NCBI GenBank assembly: GCA_947499555.1
Contig: CANMOU010000001.1
Location: 1,178,001 to 1,242,000 of the forward strand
Length of the DNA stretch: 64,000 nucleotides
Source of the DNA: an uncultured Roseovarius sp.
Lineage (GTDB): Bacteria > Pseudomonadota > Alphaproteobacteria > Rhodobacterales > Rhodobacteraceae
Reading direction: 5' to 3'
This document shows positions 18,153-27,346 of this stretch, in pieces; within the stretch, counting starts at the first letter, position 1; every line of letters begins with the position of its first letter. Under the pieces are notes generated by a model. The model was not told the DNA's origin and ran no database searches. It saw nothing but the letters and a program-made list of their open reading frames with translations. The translations under genes and the position numbers were made by a program.

Positions 18153-18881
18153 TCACATCCGTCGAAATGTCAGGTAATGCGGCACGCGGCCCTCGCGCAG
18201 CGCCTTTTTCTCATAGCGTGTCGATATCCAGTCATCCCAGGGTTTCCGCCAATCCTCCGCACATTCACAAAGCCACTCAAACCCATGTTTTGGCACCATT
18301 TCCAGCGTTTGGCGTACGTAGTCGGGAATGTCCGTCGCAACACGCAAAATCGCGCCTTGCTGCATCACGCGCGCCAACGGCCCAAGATGATCAGGCGTTA
18401 CAAAACGGCGCCGGTGATGGCGCTTTTTCGGCCATGGATCGGGATACAGCAAAAACGCGCAGGCGACACTGGCATCCGGCAACACGTCAAACAGGTCGCG
18501 CGCATCGCCGGGGTGAATGCGAATATTCCCGTGCCCTTCCTTGCGGATTTTGCCCAAGAGCATGGCCACACCGTTGATGTATGGCTCGCACCCGATAAAG
18601 CCGACTTCGGGGTGCTGCGCGGCCTGATGCACCATATGTTCTCCGCCACCGAACCCGATTTCAAGCCAGAGCGGCTTGTCTCCGAACACCGCATTCAGAT
18701 CAAGCGGCGTGCGGTCTGGATTGATCTCCCAATCCACAGGGCCCGGCGACAAGGCTGCCAGATCCTCATCCAGATAAGCCTTTTGGCTGTCCCGAAGGTG
18801 TTTACCCTTGAAGCGCCCATAGAAATTGCGCCAGGGCGCACCCGACGGATGTTTCTGGAGCGATTTGTCTTTGTCGGACAT
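18153..18881 (-). CDS. trmB: tRNA (guanine-N7-)-methyltransferase
   Basis: A 242-residue SAM-dependent enzyme that makes m7G46 in tRNA. The SAM site is LEIGFGGGEH, followed by GCEPYINGVA and GDARDLFDVLPD. The family signature YPDPWPKKRHHRRR (about residues 145-160) is intact, and the C-terminus WISTRYEKKALREGR is typical. I start at MSDKDKS (18881) rather than 14 codons upstream. It is the last gene of the leftward run after metK, which makes its cofactor. Confidence 0.94.
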   Translation of the reverse strand: MSDKDKSLQKHPSGAPWRNFYGRFKGKHLRDSQKAYLDEDLAALSPGPVDWEINPDRTPLDLNAVFGDKPLWLEIGFGGGEHMVHQAAQHPEVGFIGCEPYINGVAMLLGKIRKEGHGNIRIHPGDARDLFDVLPDASVACAFLLYPDPWPKKRHHRRRFVTPDHLGPLARVMQQGAILRVATDIPDYVRQTLEMVPKHGFEWLCECAEDWRKPWDDWISTRYEKKALREGRVPHYLTFRRM

Positions 18882-18954
18882 ATCAAAAGAACCAGCTTGG
18901 AAACAGCAAAGGTCGCGTCCCATTTGATCGCGACCTTTCTTTTGAATCAGTGAC

Positions 18955-20121
18955 CTATACTGCCTTCTTCAGGCTTTCAACCAGATCTGTCTTCTCCCAG
19001 CTGAAGCCGCCATCGGCCTCAGGTTCCCGGCCAAAATGCCCGTAAGCTGCGGTGCGCTGATAAATTGGGCGATTGAGTCCTAGATGTTCGCGAATGCCAC
19101 GCGGGGTCAAATCCATGACCCGGCCAACTGCCTTTTCAATCTCATCGGGTGAGACTTCGCCCGTTCCATGGGTTTCTGCATAGATCGACAACGGCTTGGC
19201 CACGCCAATCGCATAGGACAACTGAATCGTGCATTTCTCGGCCATGCCAGCGGCCACCACGTTCTTGGCAAGATAGCGCGCCGCATACGCCGCTGATCGA
19301 TCTACCTTGGTGGGGTCCTTGCCCGAAAACGCACCGCCGCCATGCGGCGCAGCACCACCATAGGTGTCCACGATGATCTTGCGCCCGGTAAGGCCCGCAT
19401 CCCCATCCGGGCCGCCAATGACAAACGTGCCGGTGGGGTTCACCCACCATTCGGTTTTGTCGCTGATCCACTCAGCGGGCAGCACTTCCCGAATATAGGG
19501 TTCAACAATCGCGCGAATATCGTCGCTCTTCTGATCTTCGCTTTCATGCTGTGTCGACAGCACAATGGAAGTCACTTCGACTGGTTTGCCGTCTTCGTAG
19601 CGCAAGGAAATCTGGCTTTTGGCATCCGGACGCAGGGTCGGTTCCGCCCCGGATTTGCGCGCCTCTGCCAGACGGCGCAGAATGGCATGGCTGTACTGAA
19701 TGGGCGCAGGCATAAGCGCCTCGGTCTCGGTCGTGGCATACCCGAACATGATGCCTTGATCGCCCGCCCCGTCCTTGTCGACGCCTTGGGCGATATGGGC
19801 CGATTGTTCATGCAGGAAATTCAGCACATGGCAGGTGTTCCAGTGGAACTGCTCCTGCTCATACCCGATATCCTTGATGCAATCCCGGGCGATCTGCCCG
19901 ATATTTCCCATAAAGCTCTTGAGGCGTTCCTGGTCGGATAGGCCAACCTCGCCACCGACCACGACCATGCCACTGGTGGCAAAGGTCTCGCAGGCGACGC
20001 GAGCCGTGCTTTCTTCGGCCAAAAACGCATCCAGTACCGCGTCGGAAATCCGGTCGCAAACTTTATCAGGATGTCCCTCTGAAACAGACTCAGAGGTGAA
20101 CACAAAATTCTTTCTAGACAT
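18955..20121 (-). CDS. metK: S-adenosylmethionine synthetase
   Basis: A 388-residue enzyme making SAM from methionine and ATP. Signatures are [29 protein letters not shown] and [22 protein letters not shown] (phosphate loop). The start is ATG 20121; an upstream in-frame ATG would lie inside the riboswitch. The ribosome-binding GGAG is 9 nt before the start and forms part of the SAM/SAH riboswitch, so translation should fall when SAM is abundant. Confidence 0.97.
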   Translation of the reverse strand: MSRKNFVFTSESVSEGHPDKVCDRISDAVLDAFLAEESTARVACETFATSGMVVVGGEVGLSDQERLKSFMGNIGQIARDCIKDIGYEQEQFHWNTCHVLNFLHEQSAHIAQGVDKDGAGDQGIMFGYATTETEALMPAPIQYSHAILRRLAEARKSGAEPTLRPDAKSQISLRYEDGKPVEVTSIVLSTQHESEDQKSDDIRAIVEPYIREVLPAEWISDKTEWWVNPTGTFVIGGPDGDAGLTGRKIIVDTYGGAAPHGGGAFSGKDPTKVDRSAAYAARYLAKNVVAAGMAEKCTIQLSYAIGVAKPLSIYAETHGTGEVSPDEIEKAVGRVMDLTPRGIREHLGLNRPIYQRTAAYGHFGREPEADGGFSWEKTDLVESLKKAV

Positions 20122-20128
20122 ATGATGG

Positions 20129-20177
20129 TGCTCCATTACCACTAAATGCCGTCACGCCAGGAAGCCGTTGTGACGAT
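20129..20177 (-). promoter_or_regulatory. SAM/SAH riboswitch controlling metK
   Basis: Read on the minus strand, the leader has the stem GTCAC / GTGAC enclosing AACGGCTTCCTGGC (20151-20174), then a linker, then TGGAGCA (20129-20135) immediately before the metK start. This matches, as I remember it, the Rhodobacterales SAM/SAH consensus (CACAACGGCTTCCTGRCGTG ... TGGAGCA). The GGAG is the metK ribosome site, so ligand-driven pseudoknot formation would hide it. The adjoining 40 bases upstream look unstructured. Confidence 0.92.
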
Positions 20178-20217
20178 GTTTTGCCTGCATATGCAGCGCC
20201 GAGAAGGAGGTCAACGC

Positions 20218-21747
20218 CTAACTGCGACGAGGCGCATCGCGCGCGCGACGGACGGCGGTTGCGCAGAAGAGCAGGCTGAGCACCAACCAAGGCGTATCAC
20301 CCGTCTTCGAATAGAAGGTTGGTGCCATCTTTGGCGGCAGTGGCGCGTCGATCCAGCCGGCCTCGCCCAGCGCGATTTCCGCCACGACATGCCCCGCCCC
20401 GTCGATGACGGCCGACACACCGGTATTGGCCGCGCGAACCATCGGCAGGCCGGTCTCGACACTGCGCAGGCGCGCCTTGGCGAGATGTTGATAGGGGCCC
20501 GAAACCTCGCCGAACCATGCATCATTGGTGATCATCAGAATAACGTCAGGCCGCTCTGGCGCGCCCAGCACATTTCGCGCAAAGACGCCCTCATAGCAGA
20601 TGAGCGGCAGCGCACGTCCGATGGCTGCCGTCTTGATCACTTGCGGCCCGGGCCCCGAGGAAAACCCCGAGCCCGTTTCCGCTGCGAGGCCCTTGATCCC
20701 AAACCGGGCCAGAAAATCGCCCAGCGGCATGAACTCTCCAAACGGCACAAGATGGTGCTTGTCATAAAGCCCGGCGATGCCCCCCGCGCCATCAAGATAG
20801 ACCAGCGAGTTGAAAATTCGTTCCCCGTCAAGCCGGCGCAGACCCAGGACAACTTCACTGCCTTGCGCGGCGTTCGAAATCGCCGCCAGCGTCTCATCCG
20901 CGTGGTTCAAAAGCACCGGGATCGCCGTTTCAGGCCAAATGACCATATCGGGCCGCCCGCCCTGCCCGGGTTCAGCCGTGAACGCGATCTGCCTGTCATA
21001 GAAGGTCTGAACCTTGTCAGGGTCCCATTTTTCATGCTGCGGCGCGTTTGGCTGAACCAGCCTGACGACCGGCGCATCGGGCAGTTGCGCGGCCTCGAGC
21101 GGTGCTGGCGTCAGCGATTGCCCGGCAAAGTAAAGCAGCAGAAGCGCCAGCAGACCGCTGGTCCCGATAAGCCTGTGCTTTGCTATCGCATTCCACAGGG
21201 CAACGGCACCGCCTAGGACCAGAAGGATCAGGCCAAGCGCCCCGCCCCAGGACGCCCAGTAAAGCCAGGGCGTTGAAATAAGGACATGACCCACCTGGGC
21301 CCAGGGGAACCCTGTCATCAGCCAGCCGCGTAGTGCTTCGAACGCCGTGAAAGCGCCAATCCAGGCAAGGGCACCGCCCCCGAGCGCCCTTGCGACACCA
21401 AATGAGGCCGCCCAAAAGAGCGCAAACCCGACGCTCACCCCCAGAATGGCAAAGGGCGCGAGCCAACCATGGCGCACCGGGTCGACCAGAAAAGGTTCGA
21501 TGATCCAACTCAGAGAAAGGGCGAAATATCCCATACCAGCGAAAAAGCCGGTTTTCGCAGCCACACGCCAATCAGCGGCATCCGCGTAAAGCGCATAGAG
21601 CAGTGCCAGAGACAGAAGCGTTGCCGGCCAAAAACCCCAGGGCGCGTGGCCCAGTGCCGCAAAGGCACCTACGACAAACAAGATGACAAACCGGACCAGC
21701 CAACGTGCCTCTGCAAATTGCTGAACCCGCGCGGCGAGCACTGTCAT
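20218..21747 (-). CDS. lnt: Apolipoprotein N-acyltransferase
   Basis: A 509-residue inner-membrane enzyme that adds the third acyl chain to lipoproteins. About seven N-terminal membrane helices are followed by a periplasmic nitrilase-like domain. The catalytic residues fit MVIWPETAIPVL (Glu), YDKHHLVPFGEFMP (Lys) and LPLICYEGVF (Cys), and RAANTGVSAVID is the family C-terminal motif. It starts three bases after the CBS-protein stop, so they are co-transcribed. Several lipoproteins in this window would be its substrates. Confidence 0.95.
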   Translation of the reverse strand: MTVLAARVQQFAEARWLVRFVILFVVGAFAALGHAPWGFWPATLLSLALLYALYADAADWRVAAKTGFFAGMGYFALSLSWIIEPFLVDPVRHGWLAPFAILGVSVGFALFWAASFGVARALGGGALAWIGAFTAFEALRGWLMTGFPWAQVGHVLISTPWLYWASWGGALGLILLVLGGAVALWNAIAKHRLIGTSGLLALLLLYFAGQSLTPAPLEAAQLPDAPVVRLVQPNAPQHEKWDPDKVQTFYDRQIAFTAEPGQGGRPDMVIWPETAIPVLLNHADETLAAISNAAQGSEVVLGLRRLDGERIFNSLVYLDGAGGIAGLYDKHHLVPFGEFMPLGDFLARFGIKGLAAETGSGFSSGPGPQVIKTAAIGRALPLICYEGVFARNVLGAPERPDVILMITNDAWFGEVSGPYQHLAKARLRSVETGLPMVRAANTGVSAVIDGAGHVVAEIALGEAGWIDAPLPPKMAPTFYSKTGDTPWLVLSLLFCATAVRRARDAPRRS

Positions 21748-21750
21748 GCC

Positions 21751-22638
21751 TTAGGCCTCTGCCGCTTCCGGCAGACGCACCCGCAGACGTTTGATCCGAC
21801 GTGGATCCGCTTCGGTGACCTGAATCTCAACGCCGCTGGGGTGTTCAACCAACTCCCCGCGCACAGGAACACGGCCCAAAAGCATAAAGACCAGCCCGCC
21901 AAGCGTGTCGATCTCTTCTTCGTCAATCTCATCCGATTCGGTCAGCGAAAACCCGATCTCGGCTTCGAATTCATCCAAGGGCGTTTTGGCAAGGGCCATG
22001 TAGCAGCCGGGTTTCTCCTCGGTCCAGAACTGCCCCTCGATCACGTCATGTTCGTCGGCAATCTCACCCACGACCTGTTCAATCAGGTCCTCGATGGTCA
22101 CCAACCCATCAACCCCGCCATACTCGTCGATCACCAAGGCCATATGCCGCCTTTCAGCTTGCATTTTCTGCAAAAGCACCCCGATTGACATGGAGGGCGG
22201 CACAAAAACGAGTGGGCGCAACATTTTCTTCAGCGAAAACCGCCCGCCCCCGTTGAAGCCATGCTTGAGTGCAAAGTCTTTCAGATGCACAAAGCCGATG
22301 GGGGTATCCAATGTTCCTTCATAGACCGGCAGGCGGGTCAGCCCACTGTCCCGGAACGTCTGGACAAGCTCGTCCTTGTTGCTCGTTGCCGGCACGGACA
22401 CGATTTCGGCCTTGGGGATAGCCACGTCTTCGACCGATAGTTTTCGCAGGTTTCCAAGGCCCAGGCCGGTGATCGGCATTGCCTGGTCAGCCTGCGCCGT
22501 GTCAGCTTCTGTTTCATCGTTTGATGACAGCGCTCCAAAAAGTTTGCGGAAAAAGCCGCCCTGCTGATCTTCGCTGTCCTGATCTATCGATTGCGCGCCC
22601 TGCGCTGCGATAGAGGATCCGTCGTTGCTGTCGCCCAT
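21751..22638 (-). CDS. CBS-domain protein, CorC/TlyC (hemolysin C) family
   Basis: A 295-residue cytoplasmic protein. The first 75 residues are a low-complexity acidic segment, then two CBS domains (about 85-205, including SRLPVYEGTLDTPIGFVHLK-like sequence and MALVIDEYGGVDGLVTIEDL) and a C-terminal CorC_HlyC domain. Relatives are linked to magnesium/cobalt efflux or to apolipoprotein acylation, and the pairing with lnt and ybeY is conserved widely. I start at ATG 22638, which follows GAGAAAG. Confidence 0.88.
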   Translation of the reverse strand: MGDSNDGSSIAAQGAQSIDQDSEDQQGGFFRKLFGALSSNDETEADTAQADQAMPITGLGLGNLRKLSVEDVAIPKAEIVSVPATSNKDELVQTFRDSGLTRLPVYEGTLDTPIGFVHLKDFALKHGFNGGGRFSLKKMLRPLVFVPPSMSIGVLLQKMQAERRHMALVIDEYGGVDGLVTIEDLIEQVVGEIADEHDVIEGQFWTEEKPGCYMALAKTPLDEFEAEIGFSLTESDEIDEEEIDTLGGLVFMLLGRVPVRGELVEHPSGVEIQVTEADPRRIKRLRVRLPEAAEA

Positions 22639-22675
22639 TGTCACTTTCTCAAAAAAGGGTTGGCCCCTCAAACCA

Positions 22676-23167
22676 TCAATATGGGTCAGGAAGACCCAAT
22701 TTGCCAAGTATTTCGACCTCTAACCGTTCCATCAGGGTGGCATCTAGGTCACGCACATGATCGTAGCCAAGCAAATGCAAAATTCCGTGAACAAGAAGAT
22801 GGGTCACGTGATCAGCCATCGGCTTGCCCGCTTCTGTCGCTTCTCGCAAACAGGTGTCATAGGCAATGGCGATGTCGCCCAACTCTGCCGCTTGCGCAGA
22901 ATCCGGCGCATCTGGTGGCGCACCGGCTGTCTCGGGGCTGCGGTCAACACTGGGCCAGCTCAGCACATTTGTGGGCTGGGGTTTGTCCCGAAAATCAGTG
23001 TTCAGCACCGCAATACGTGCGTCATCGCAGGCCAGAATTGCCATTTCAAAATAGTCCCCATCAAGGCCCAGGACCTCAAAAGTCGCAGCGGCGGCTCGAT
23101 CAGCCAACCCGGTTAGGTCCTGTGCTCTCCAACGATCATCCTCGATCAGGACATCCAACACGGTCAT
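22676..23167 (-). CDS. ybeY: Endoribonuclease YbeY (rRNA maturation)
   Basis: A 163-residue metal-dependent RNase involved in 16S rRNA 3'-end processing and ribosome quality control. The zinc-binding signature HLLVHGILHLLGYDH (three His) is intact near the C-terminus, and NVLSWPSVD matches the usual NVLSFP segment. Its start codon overlaps the stop of the unknown gene upstream by 4 bp, showing tight coupling in the phoH-to-lnt operon. Confidence 0.94.
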   Translation of the reverse strand: MTVLDVLIEDDRWRAQDLTGLADRAAAATFEVLGLDGDYFEMAILACDDARIAVLNTDFRDKPQPTNVLSWPSVDRSPETAGAPPDAPDSAQAAELGDIAIAYDTCLREATEAGKPMADHVTHLLVHGILHLLGYDHVRDLDATLMERLEVEILGKLGLPDPY

Positions 23168-23721
23168 GCCGGCTCACCCTGCAGCCAAATGGCAGGCGGG
23201 TTGCCCCAATCGTCTTCGCAAAAAGCAAGAACCTCAAGGCTAGGGTAGCCACGGCCTACAAGCCCCCAGAGCCGGGTGACCCACTCCATCGTCGTATCGG
23301 CAATCACATCGTTTACTTCGAAATCAACGTCATCGGAGTAGAAAAACGGCACAGCAACATTAAGTCCACCTGGTACACGCTTGACAGTAAAAAGATATCT
23401 GTAGTCAGAAACTGCTTTGTTGATCACGTAGCTGTCCGGCCCCTGAACATCGATAAGCACGGAAAATCCGCCTTCGCCGCCCTGCTCGGGATGAATGCCA
23501 AAATGCAGGCCCGTCGCCATTTCAGGCAAATGGCTCAGCACACCGGCAATTTGGCTGCGGGAAAACCCGTCATACGACGCAAGTATCTCGGTCAGGCAAT
23601 CTGCATAGCTTTGCGGGCTGTCTGACGGCGGCAGGCTCTTAAACCCTTGCGGATCCTGCGCTGCCTTGGCAGCGGATGATGGCCGATTTCCCCCAAAAAG
23701 GGATTTTAGAATTCTCAGCAT
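23164..23721 (-). CDS. Unknown protein inside the phoH-ybeY operon
   Basis: A 185-residue soluble protein that I do not recognise. The N-terminus MLRILKSLFGGNRPSSA is basic and flexible. The rest has predicted alpha/beta content with CLTEILASYDGFSRSQIAGV and a Trp-rich C-terminal part (TMEWVTRLWGLVGRG, CEDDWGNPPAIWLQG). It is certainly expressed as part of the operon: it starts 4 bp after phoH and its stop overlaps the ybeY start. In most bacteria phoH and ybeY are adjacent, so this is an insertion into a conserved pair. Confidence 0.75.
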   Translation of the reverse strand: MLRILKSLFGGNRPSSAAKAAQDPQGFKSLPPSDSPQSYADCLTEILASYDGFSRSQIAGVLSHLPEMATGLHFGIHPEQGGEGGFSVLIDVQGPDSYVINKAVSDYRYLFTVKRVPGGLNVAVPFFYSDDVDFEVNDVIADTTMEWVTRLWGLVGRGYPSLEVLAFCEDDWGNPPAIWLQGEPA

Positions 23722-23724
23722 TCC

Positions 23725-24735
23725 CTAGACGGCTGGGTTGTCGGCATCATAGGCTTCGATAATTTTGGCAACAAGCGGATGGCGTACCACATCCTTGGCG
23801 GTGAAGTAGTTGAAGGCAATGTTGGGGATTTCCTTCAACAGCCGCTCGGCATCATGCAACCCGCTGGTCACACCGCGCGGCAGGTCCACCTGAGACCGAT
23901 CCCCGGTGATGACCATGCGGCTGCCCTCGCCCAGACGCGTGAGAAACATTTTCATCTGCATCGAGGTGGCGTTCTGCGCCTCGTCCAGCACCACAAAGGC
24001 GTTAGACAGCGTCCTGCCACGCATGAAGGCCAGTGGCGCAATCTCGATACGCTTTTCCTCAATCAGCTTGGCGACCTGCTTGCCGGGCAGAAAATCGTTC
24101 AGCGCGTCATAAAGCGGCTGCATATAGGGGTCGACCTTGTCCTTCATATCTCCGGGAAGATAGCCCAGCTTCTCGCCCGCCTCGACCGCCGGGCGGCTGA
24201 GGATGATCCGGTCGACATGGCCTTCGATGAACATCGACACGCCCACCGCAACCGCTAAATAGGTCTTGCCCGTGCCCGCCGGACCAATGCCAAAGGCCAG
24301 CTCATTGTTGAAAAGGGCGCTGACATAGGCCTTTTGCGCATCTGTACGAGGCTCAACTGGTTTTTTACGTGTCTTGATCTCGACCCGGCCACCTTTGAAC
24401 ATTTCAAGCTGGTCGCCCTTGTCCGGCGCCGCATCGGACGTTCCCATGCGCAATTCGCGATCCACATCGCCGGGCTCAACACTGCGCCCCTCCTCCAGCC
24501 GCTGATAGAGAGAGGTCAGAACATCGCGCGCGCCCTCGGCGCTCTCGGCGTCCCCGATAATCGCCAGTTGATTGCCCCGGCGCAGAATCTGGACCCCCAT
24601 CGATTTCTCGATATCGGCCAGATTGCGGTCATATTCACCGCATAGATCAATCAGCAGGAAATTATCGGGAAACTCGACGACGGTTTCATGTATGGCGTTT
24701 GGGTCAGTGGACGGCATCAGCACATGTGTGGTCAA
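23725..24735 (-). CDS. phoH: PhoH-family ATPase/RNA-associated protein
   Basis: A 336-residue protein of the PhoH/YbeZ type. An N-terminal KH-like region (about residues 20-95) precedes the P-loop ATPase domain with GPAGTGKTYLAVA (Walker A) and VVLDEAQNAT (Walker B), plus ITGDRSQVDLPRG. YbeZ works with YbeY in rRNA processing. It heads the run phoH-unknown-ybeY-CBS-lnt. A 125-bp gap separates it from the lipoprotein gene upstream. Confidence 0.93.
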   Translation of the reverse strand: MTTHVLMPSTDPNAIHETVVEFPDNFLLIDLCGEYDRNLADIEKSMGVQILRRGNQLAIIGDAESAEGARDVLTSLYQRLEEGRSVEPGDVDRELRMGTSDAAPDKGDQLEMFKGGRVEIKTRKKPVEPRTDAQKAYVSALFNNELAFGIGPAGTGKTYLAVAVGVSMFIEGHVDRIILSRPAVEAGEKLGYLPGDMKDKVDPYMQPLYDALNDFLPGKQVAKLIEEKRIEIAPLAFMRGRTLSNAFVVLDEAQNATSMQMKMFLTRLGEGSRMVITGDRSQVDLPRGVTSGLHDAERLLKEIPNIAFNYFTAKDVVRHPLVAKIIEAYDADNPAV

Positions 24736-24860
24736 TCAAGGCTCCCTTATGAGCGGATTCGGTTTGATGGTGCCAAGTTGCGCCCCAAGACGCAAGGCAA
24801 CTTGGCTGACATGCGTTGAATTTTGCGCGCCAGACAGGCGATGCGGTTGTTTTTCAACCG

Positions 24861-25166
24861 TCAAATCCTGTCACTGAATTCCGACCCGTCTTTGAAGGGC
24901 CCCACCGCCGTGTTGGGTGGCGCGACACCGGAACAGACCGGCTTGCCATTCCGATCAAGGCGTTGCGACAGATATCCTTCAACGCCATCATCGATGATCC
25001 AGTGATCGCATCCGTTTGGGTCCACCCAGATGCCTGCCTTCAACTGACTGAGATGTTTGGAATCACGGCCGCCATCCACGGTCTTGTCGGCCTTGGTGCC
25101 CAGTTCGCTACAAGCCCCCAACAGGCCGATCAGCGGCAGGGCGATGGTTAGTTTTGCAATCTTCAT
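24861..25166 (-). CDS. Small lipoprotein with WVDPxGCxHW domain
   Basis: A 101-residue predicted lipoprotein. The lipobox LLGAC places the acylated Cys at residue 19. Residues 46-78 (from IWVDPNGCDHWIIDDGVEG to NGKPVC) are homologous to residues 39-71 of the OmpA-family protein encoded just upstream, with 20 of 33 positions identical and two cysteines that could pair. The function is unknown. It is 9 bp downstream of that gene, so it is probably co-transcribed. Confidence 0.75.
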   Translation of the reverse strand: MKIAKLTIALPLIGLLGACSELGTKADKTVDGGRDSKHLSQLKAGIWVDPNGCDHWIIDDGVEGYLSQRLDRNGKPVCSGVAPPNTAVGPFKDGSEFSDRI

Positions 25167-25175
25167 TCGAACCCC

Positions 25176-25727
25176 TTACCGCACACAGGTTATTTCAACA
25201 CGGCGGTTCTTGGCCTGTCCTGCCGCCGTGGCATTTGTGGCGACCGGATTGCGTTCGCCATAGCCGCGAACCTCGGTGAGTTTTGCGCCGACACTTGAAG
25301 CCACCCGCGCCACGGCATTGGCACGGCGCAGCGACAGGTCCAGATTATGTTGGTCCGAGGCCCGGCTGTCGGTATGACCCGTGATGATGAAGGACTTGGC
25401 ATCTGCGGTGCGGAAGAACTTGGCAAGGCGAATCTGACCAGCGTTGCTGATCCGGGCACTGTTGGTGGCAAACATCTGATCCGTGCTCACCACGCCGCAG
25501 ACAATCCCACGGCGGCATACCGGCTTGCCATCCCGTGTGACATGCGGGGTCATGAATCCCTCGGTCCCGTCATCCATGACCCAATGTTCGCAGCCATCGG
25601 GGTCAACCCAGATTGTGGGCACATAACGCTCGCCCTGTTGGGCCATTGCCGGGCTGGCCAGGACCGCAACGCCAAGCGCCGCACCTGCAACCCCGGTGGA
25701 CAGCGCTTTAAGAACACGCTTCATCAC
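25176..25727 (-). CDS. OmpA-family protein with N-terminal WVDPxGCxHW domain
   Basis: A 183-residue exported protein with a Sec signal peptide ending in SPAMAQ (about residue 30). Residues 39-71 are a small two-cysteine domain shared with the neighbouring lipoprotein. Residues about 85-183 are an OmpA C-terminal domain with IITGHTDSRASDQHNLDLSL and RRANAVARV, which binds peptidoglycan. Two more cysteines (CGVV and the penultimate CVR) may form a disulphide. It lacks a beta-barrel, so it is a periplasmic wall-binding protein. Confidence 0.87.
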   Translation of the reverse strand: MMKRVLKALSTGVAGAALGVAVLASPAMAQQGERYVPTIWVDPDGCEHWVMDDGTEGFMTPHVTRDGKPVCRRGIVCGVVSTDQMFATNSARISNAGQIRLAKFFRTADAKSFIITGHTDSRASDQHNLDLSLRRANAVARVASSVGAKLTEVRGYGERNPVATNATAAGQAKNRRVEITCVR

Positions 25728-25907
25728 TTGATATCTTCCCCATTGTCCCCAGAAGGCCGGTTCTTTTCATTGCGCCGACCAGCAAACTTTGCGCGAGCTT
25801 AGCAAAATCTGTTCACAAAGGAAGAAAAAACAAACCACATGTTGTGGTTACATGTCATCATAACGCTGTATGGGGTCGAATACGCGGCATCAGGGGCCTT
25901 GCATCCT

Positions 25908-27236
25908 CTATTTGTCGAGAAGACGCCCCGCCAGAGAATTGGCTCCACTTTCAATGATTTCCACCTGTGCCAAGGTGCCTACCTCGACAGGTGCATCGGC
26001 CACATGGACCGCGTGCAGATAGTCGGACTTGCCCACCATCTGGCCCGGCAAACGCCCTTCTTTCTCAAAGAGAACACCAACCTTGCGCCCGACCATTGCG
26101 TCTTGCGTCGCCCGCTGGTGATGGGTGATACGGGCCTGCAGGCGCTGCAGACGCTCGGATTTCACATCCTCAGGCAGCTGATCACGCTCTGCCGCAGGAG
26201 TGCCCGGACGCGTGGAATATTTGAAGGAATAGGCATAACCGTATCTGACCTCTTCAATCAGGTCGAGCGTATCCTGAAAGTCCCGATCGGTCTCTTCGGG
26301 GAAACCCACGATGAAGTCACCTGACAAGACTATATCGGGCCGCGCTGCGCGAATGCGCTCGATAAGGCGCAGATAGCTTTCGGCGGTATGGCTGCGGTTC
26401 ATCCGCTTCAAAATCCGGTCACTGCCCGACTGCACCGGCAAGTGCAGATACGGCATAAGCTTGGCGCAGGTCCCATGCGCCTCGATCAGATCATCGCTCA
26501 TGTCATTGGGGTGGCTCGTCGTGAAGCGAATGCGCTCCAACCCGTCGATCTTATCCAACTCCCAGATGAGCCTGGCCAAAGACCAGTCCGCCCCACCGGG
26601 GCCTGCCCCGTGATAGGCATTTACGTTTTGACCCAGAAGAGTGATTTCCCGCACGCCGCGTTCAACCAGATCGCGCGCCTCTTCCACGATGCGCCCGACC
26701 GGGCGACTGACCTCGGATCCTCGCGTATAAGGCACAACGCAGAAAGCGCAGAATTTGTCGCAACCTTCCTGCACGGTCAGAAACGCCGTCGGCCCGCGCT
26801 TGGCTTTGGGGCGATGGCGCAGCGTGTCGAACTTGTCATCAACCGGAAAGTCGGTGTCGAGCGCCTTGGCACCTTCTCGGGCCTTGGCCTCAAGCTCTGG
26901 CAGGCGGTGATAACTTTGTGGTCCCACCACCAGATCGACCATCGGCTGACGGCGCATGATCTCTTCGCCCTCAGCCTGCGCCACGCATCCCGCAACGCCG
27001 ATCTTCAGGTCAGGTTTTGCGTCTTTCAATCCCTTGAAGCGGCCAAGTTCGGAATAGACCTTTTCCGCCGCTTTTTCACGGATATGACAGGTATTGAGCA
27101 GGATCATATCCGCATCATCCGGCGTGTCGGTTTCGACATATCCGGCCCCGCCCATGGCTTCGGCCATGCGCTCGCTGTCATAGACATTCATCTGACAGCC
27201 ATAGGTCTTGATATAAAGCCGTTTGGCCTTCGACAT
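25908..27236 (-). CDS. miaB: tRNA-2-methylthio-N6-isopentenyladenosine synthase
   Basis: A 442-residue radical-SAM methylthiotransferase that makes ms2i6A37 in tRNA. The N-terminal UPF0004 domain has the three Cys of the auxiliary cluster ([32 protein letters not shown]). The radical-SAM triad is [15 protein letters not shown] (about residues 159-173), and a C-terminal TRAM domain follows. Full length. It is the upstream end of the leftward block and faces the 27347 gene divergently. Confidence 0.96.
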   Translation of the reverse strand: MSKAKRLYIKTYGCQMNVYDSERMAEAMGGAGYVETDTPDDADMILLNTCHIREKAAEKVYSELGRFKGLKDAKPDLKIGVAGCVAQAEGEEIMRRQPMVDLVVGPQSYHRLPELEAKAREGAKALDTDFPVDDKFDTLRHRPKAKRGPTAFLTVQEGCDKFCAFCVVPYTRGSEVSRPVGRIVEEARDLVERGVREITLLGQNVNAYHGAGPGGADWSLARLIWELDKIDGLERIRFTTSHPNDMSDDLIEAHGTCAKLMPYLHLPVQSGSDRILKRMNRSHTAESYLRLIERIRAARPDIVLSGDFIVGFPEETDRDFQDTLDLIEEVRYGYAYSFKYSTRPGTPAAERDQLPEDVKSERLQRLQARITHHQRATQDAMVGRKVGVLFEKEGRLPGQMVGKSDYLHAVHVADAPVEVGTLAQVEIIESGANSLAGRLLDK

Positions 27237-27346
27237 GTCGCACCCGTTTCAGTCGCGGTTTCAGAGCGCCTGCCTACATCAAGTCACCCATGTCTTGCAA
27301 TGCGGTCCGTTTTGTTCGACTTTGCGAAAAAAGAGCAGACCCGACG

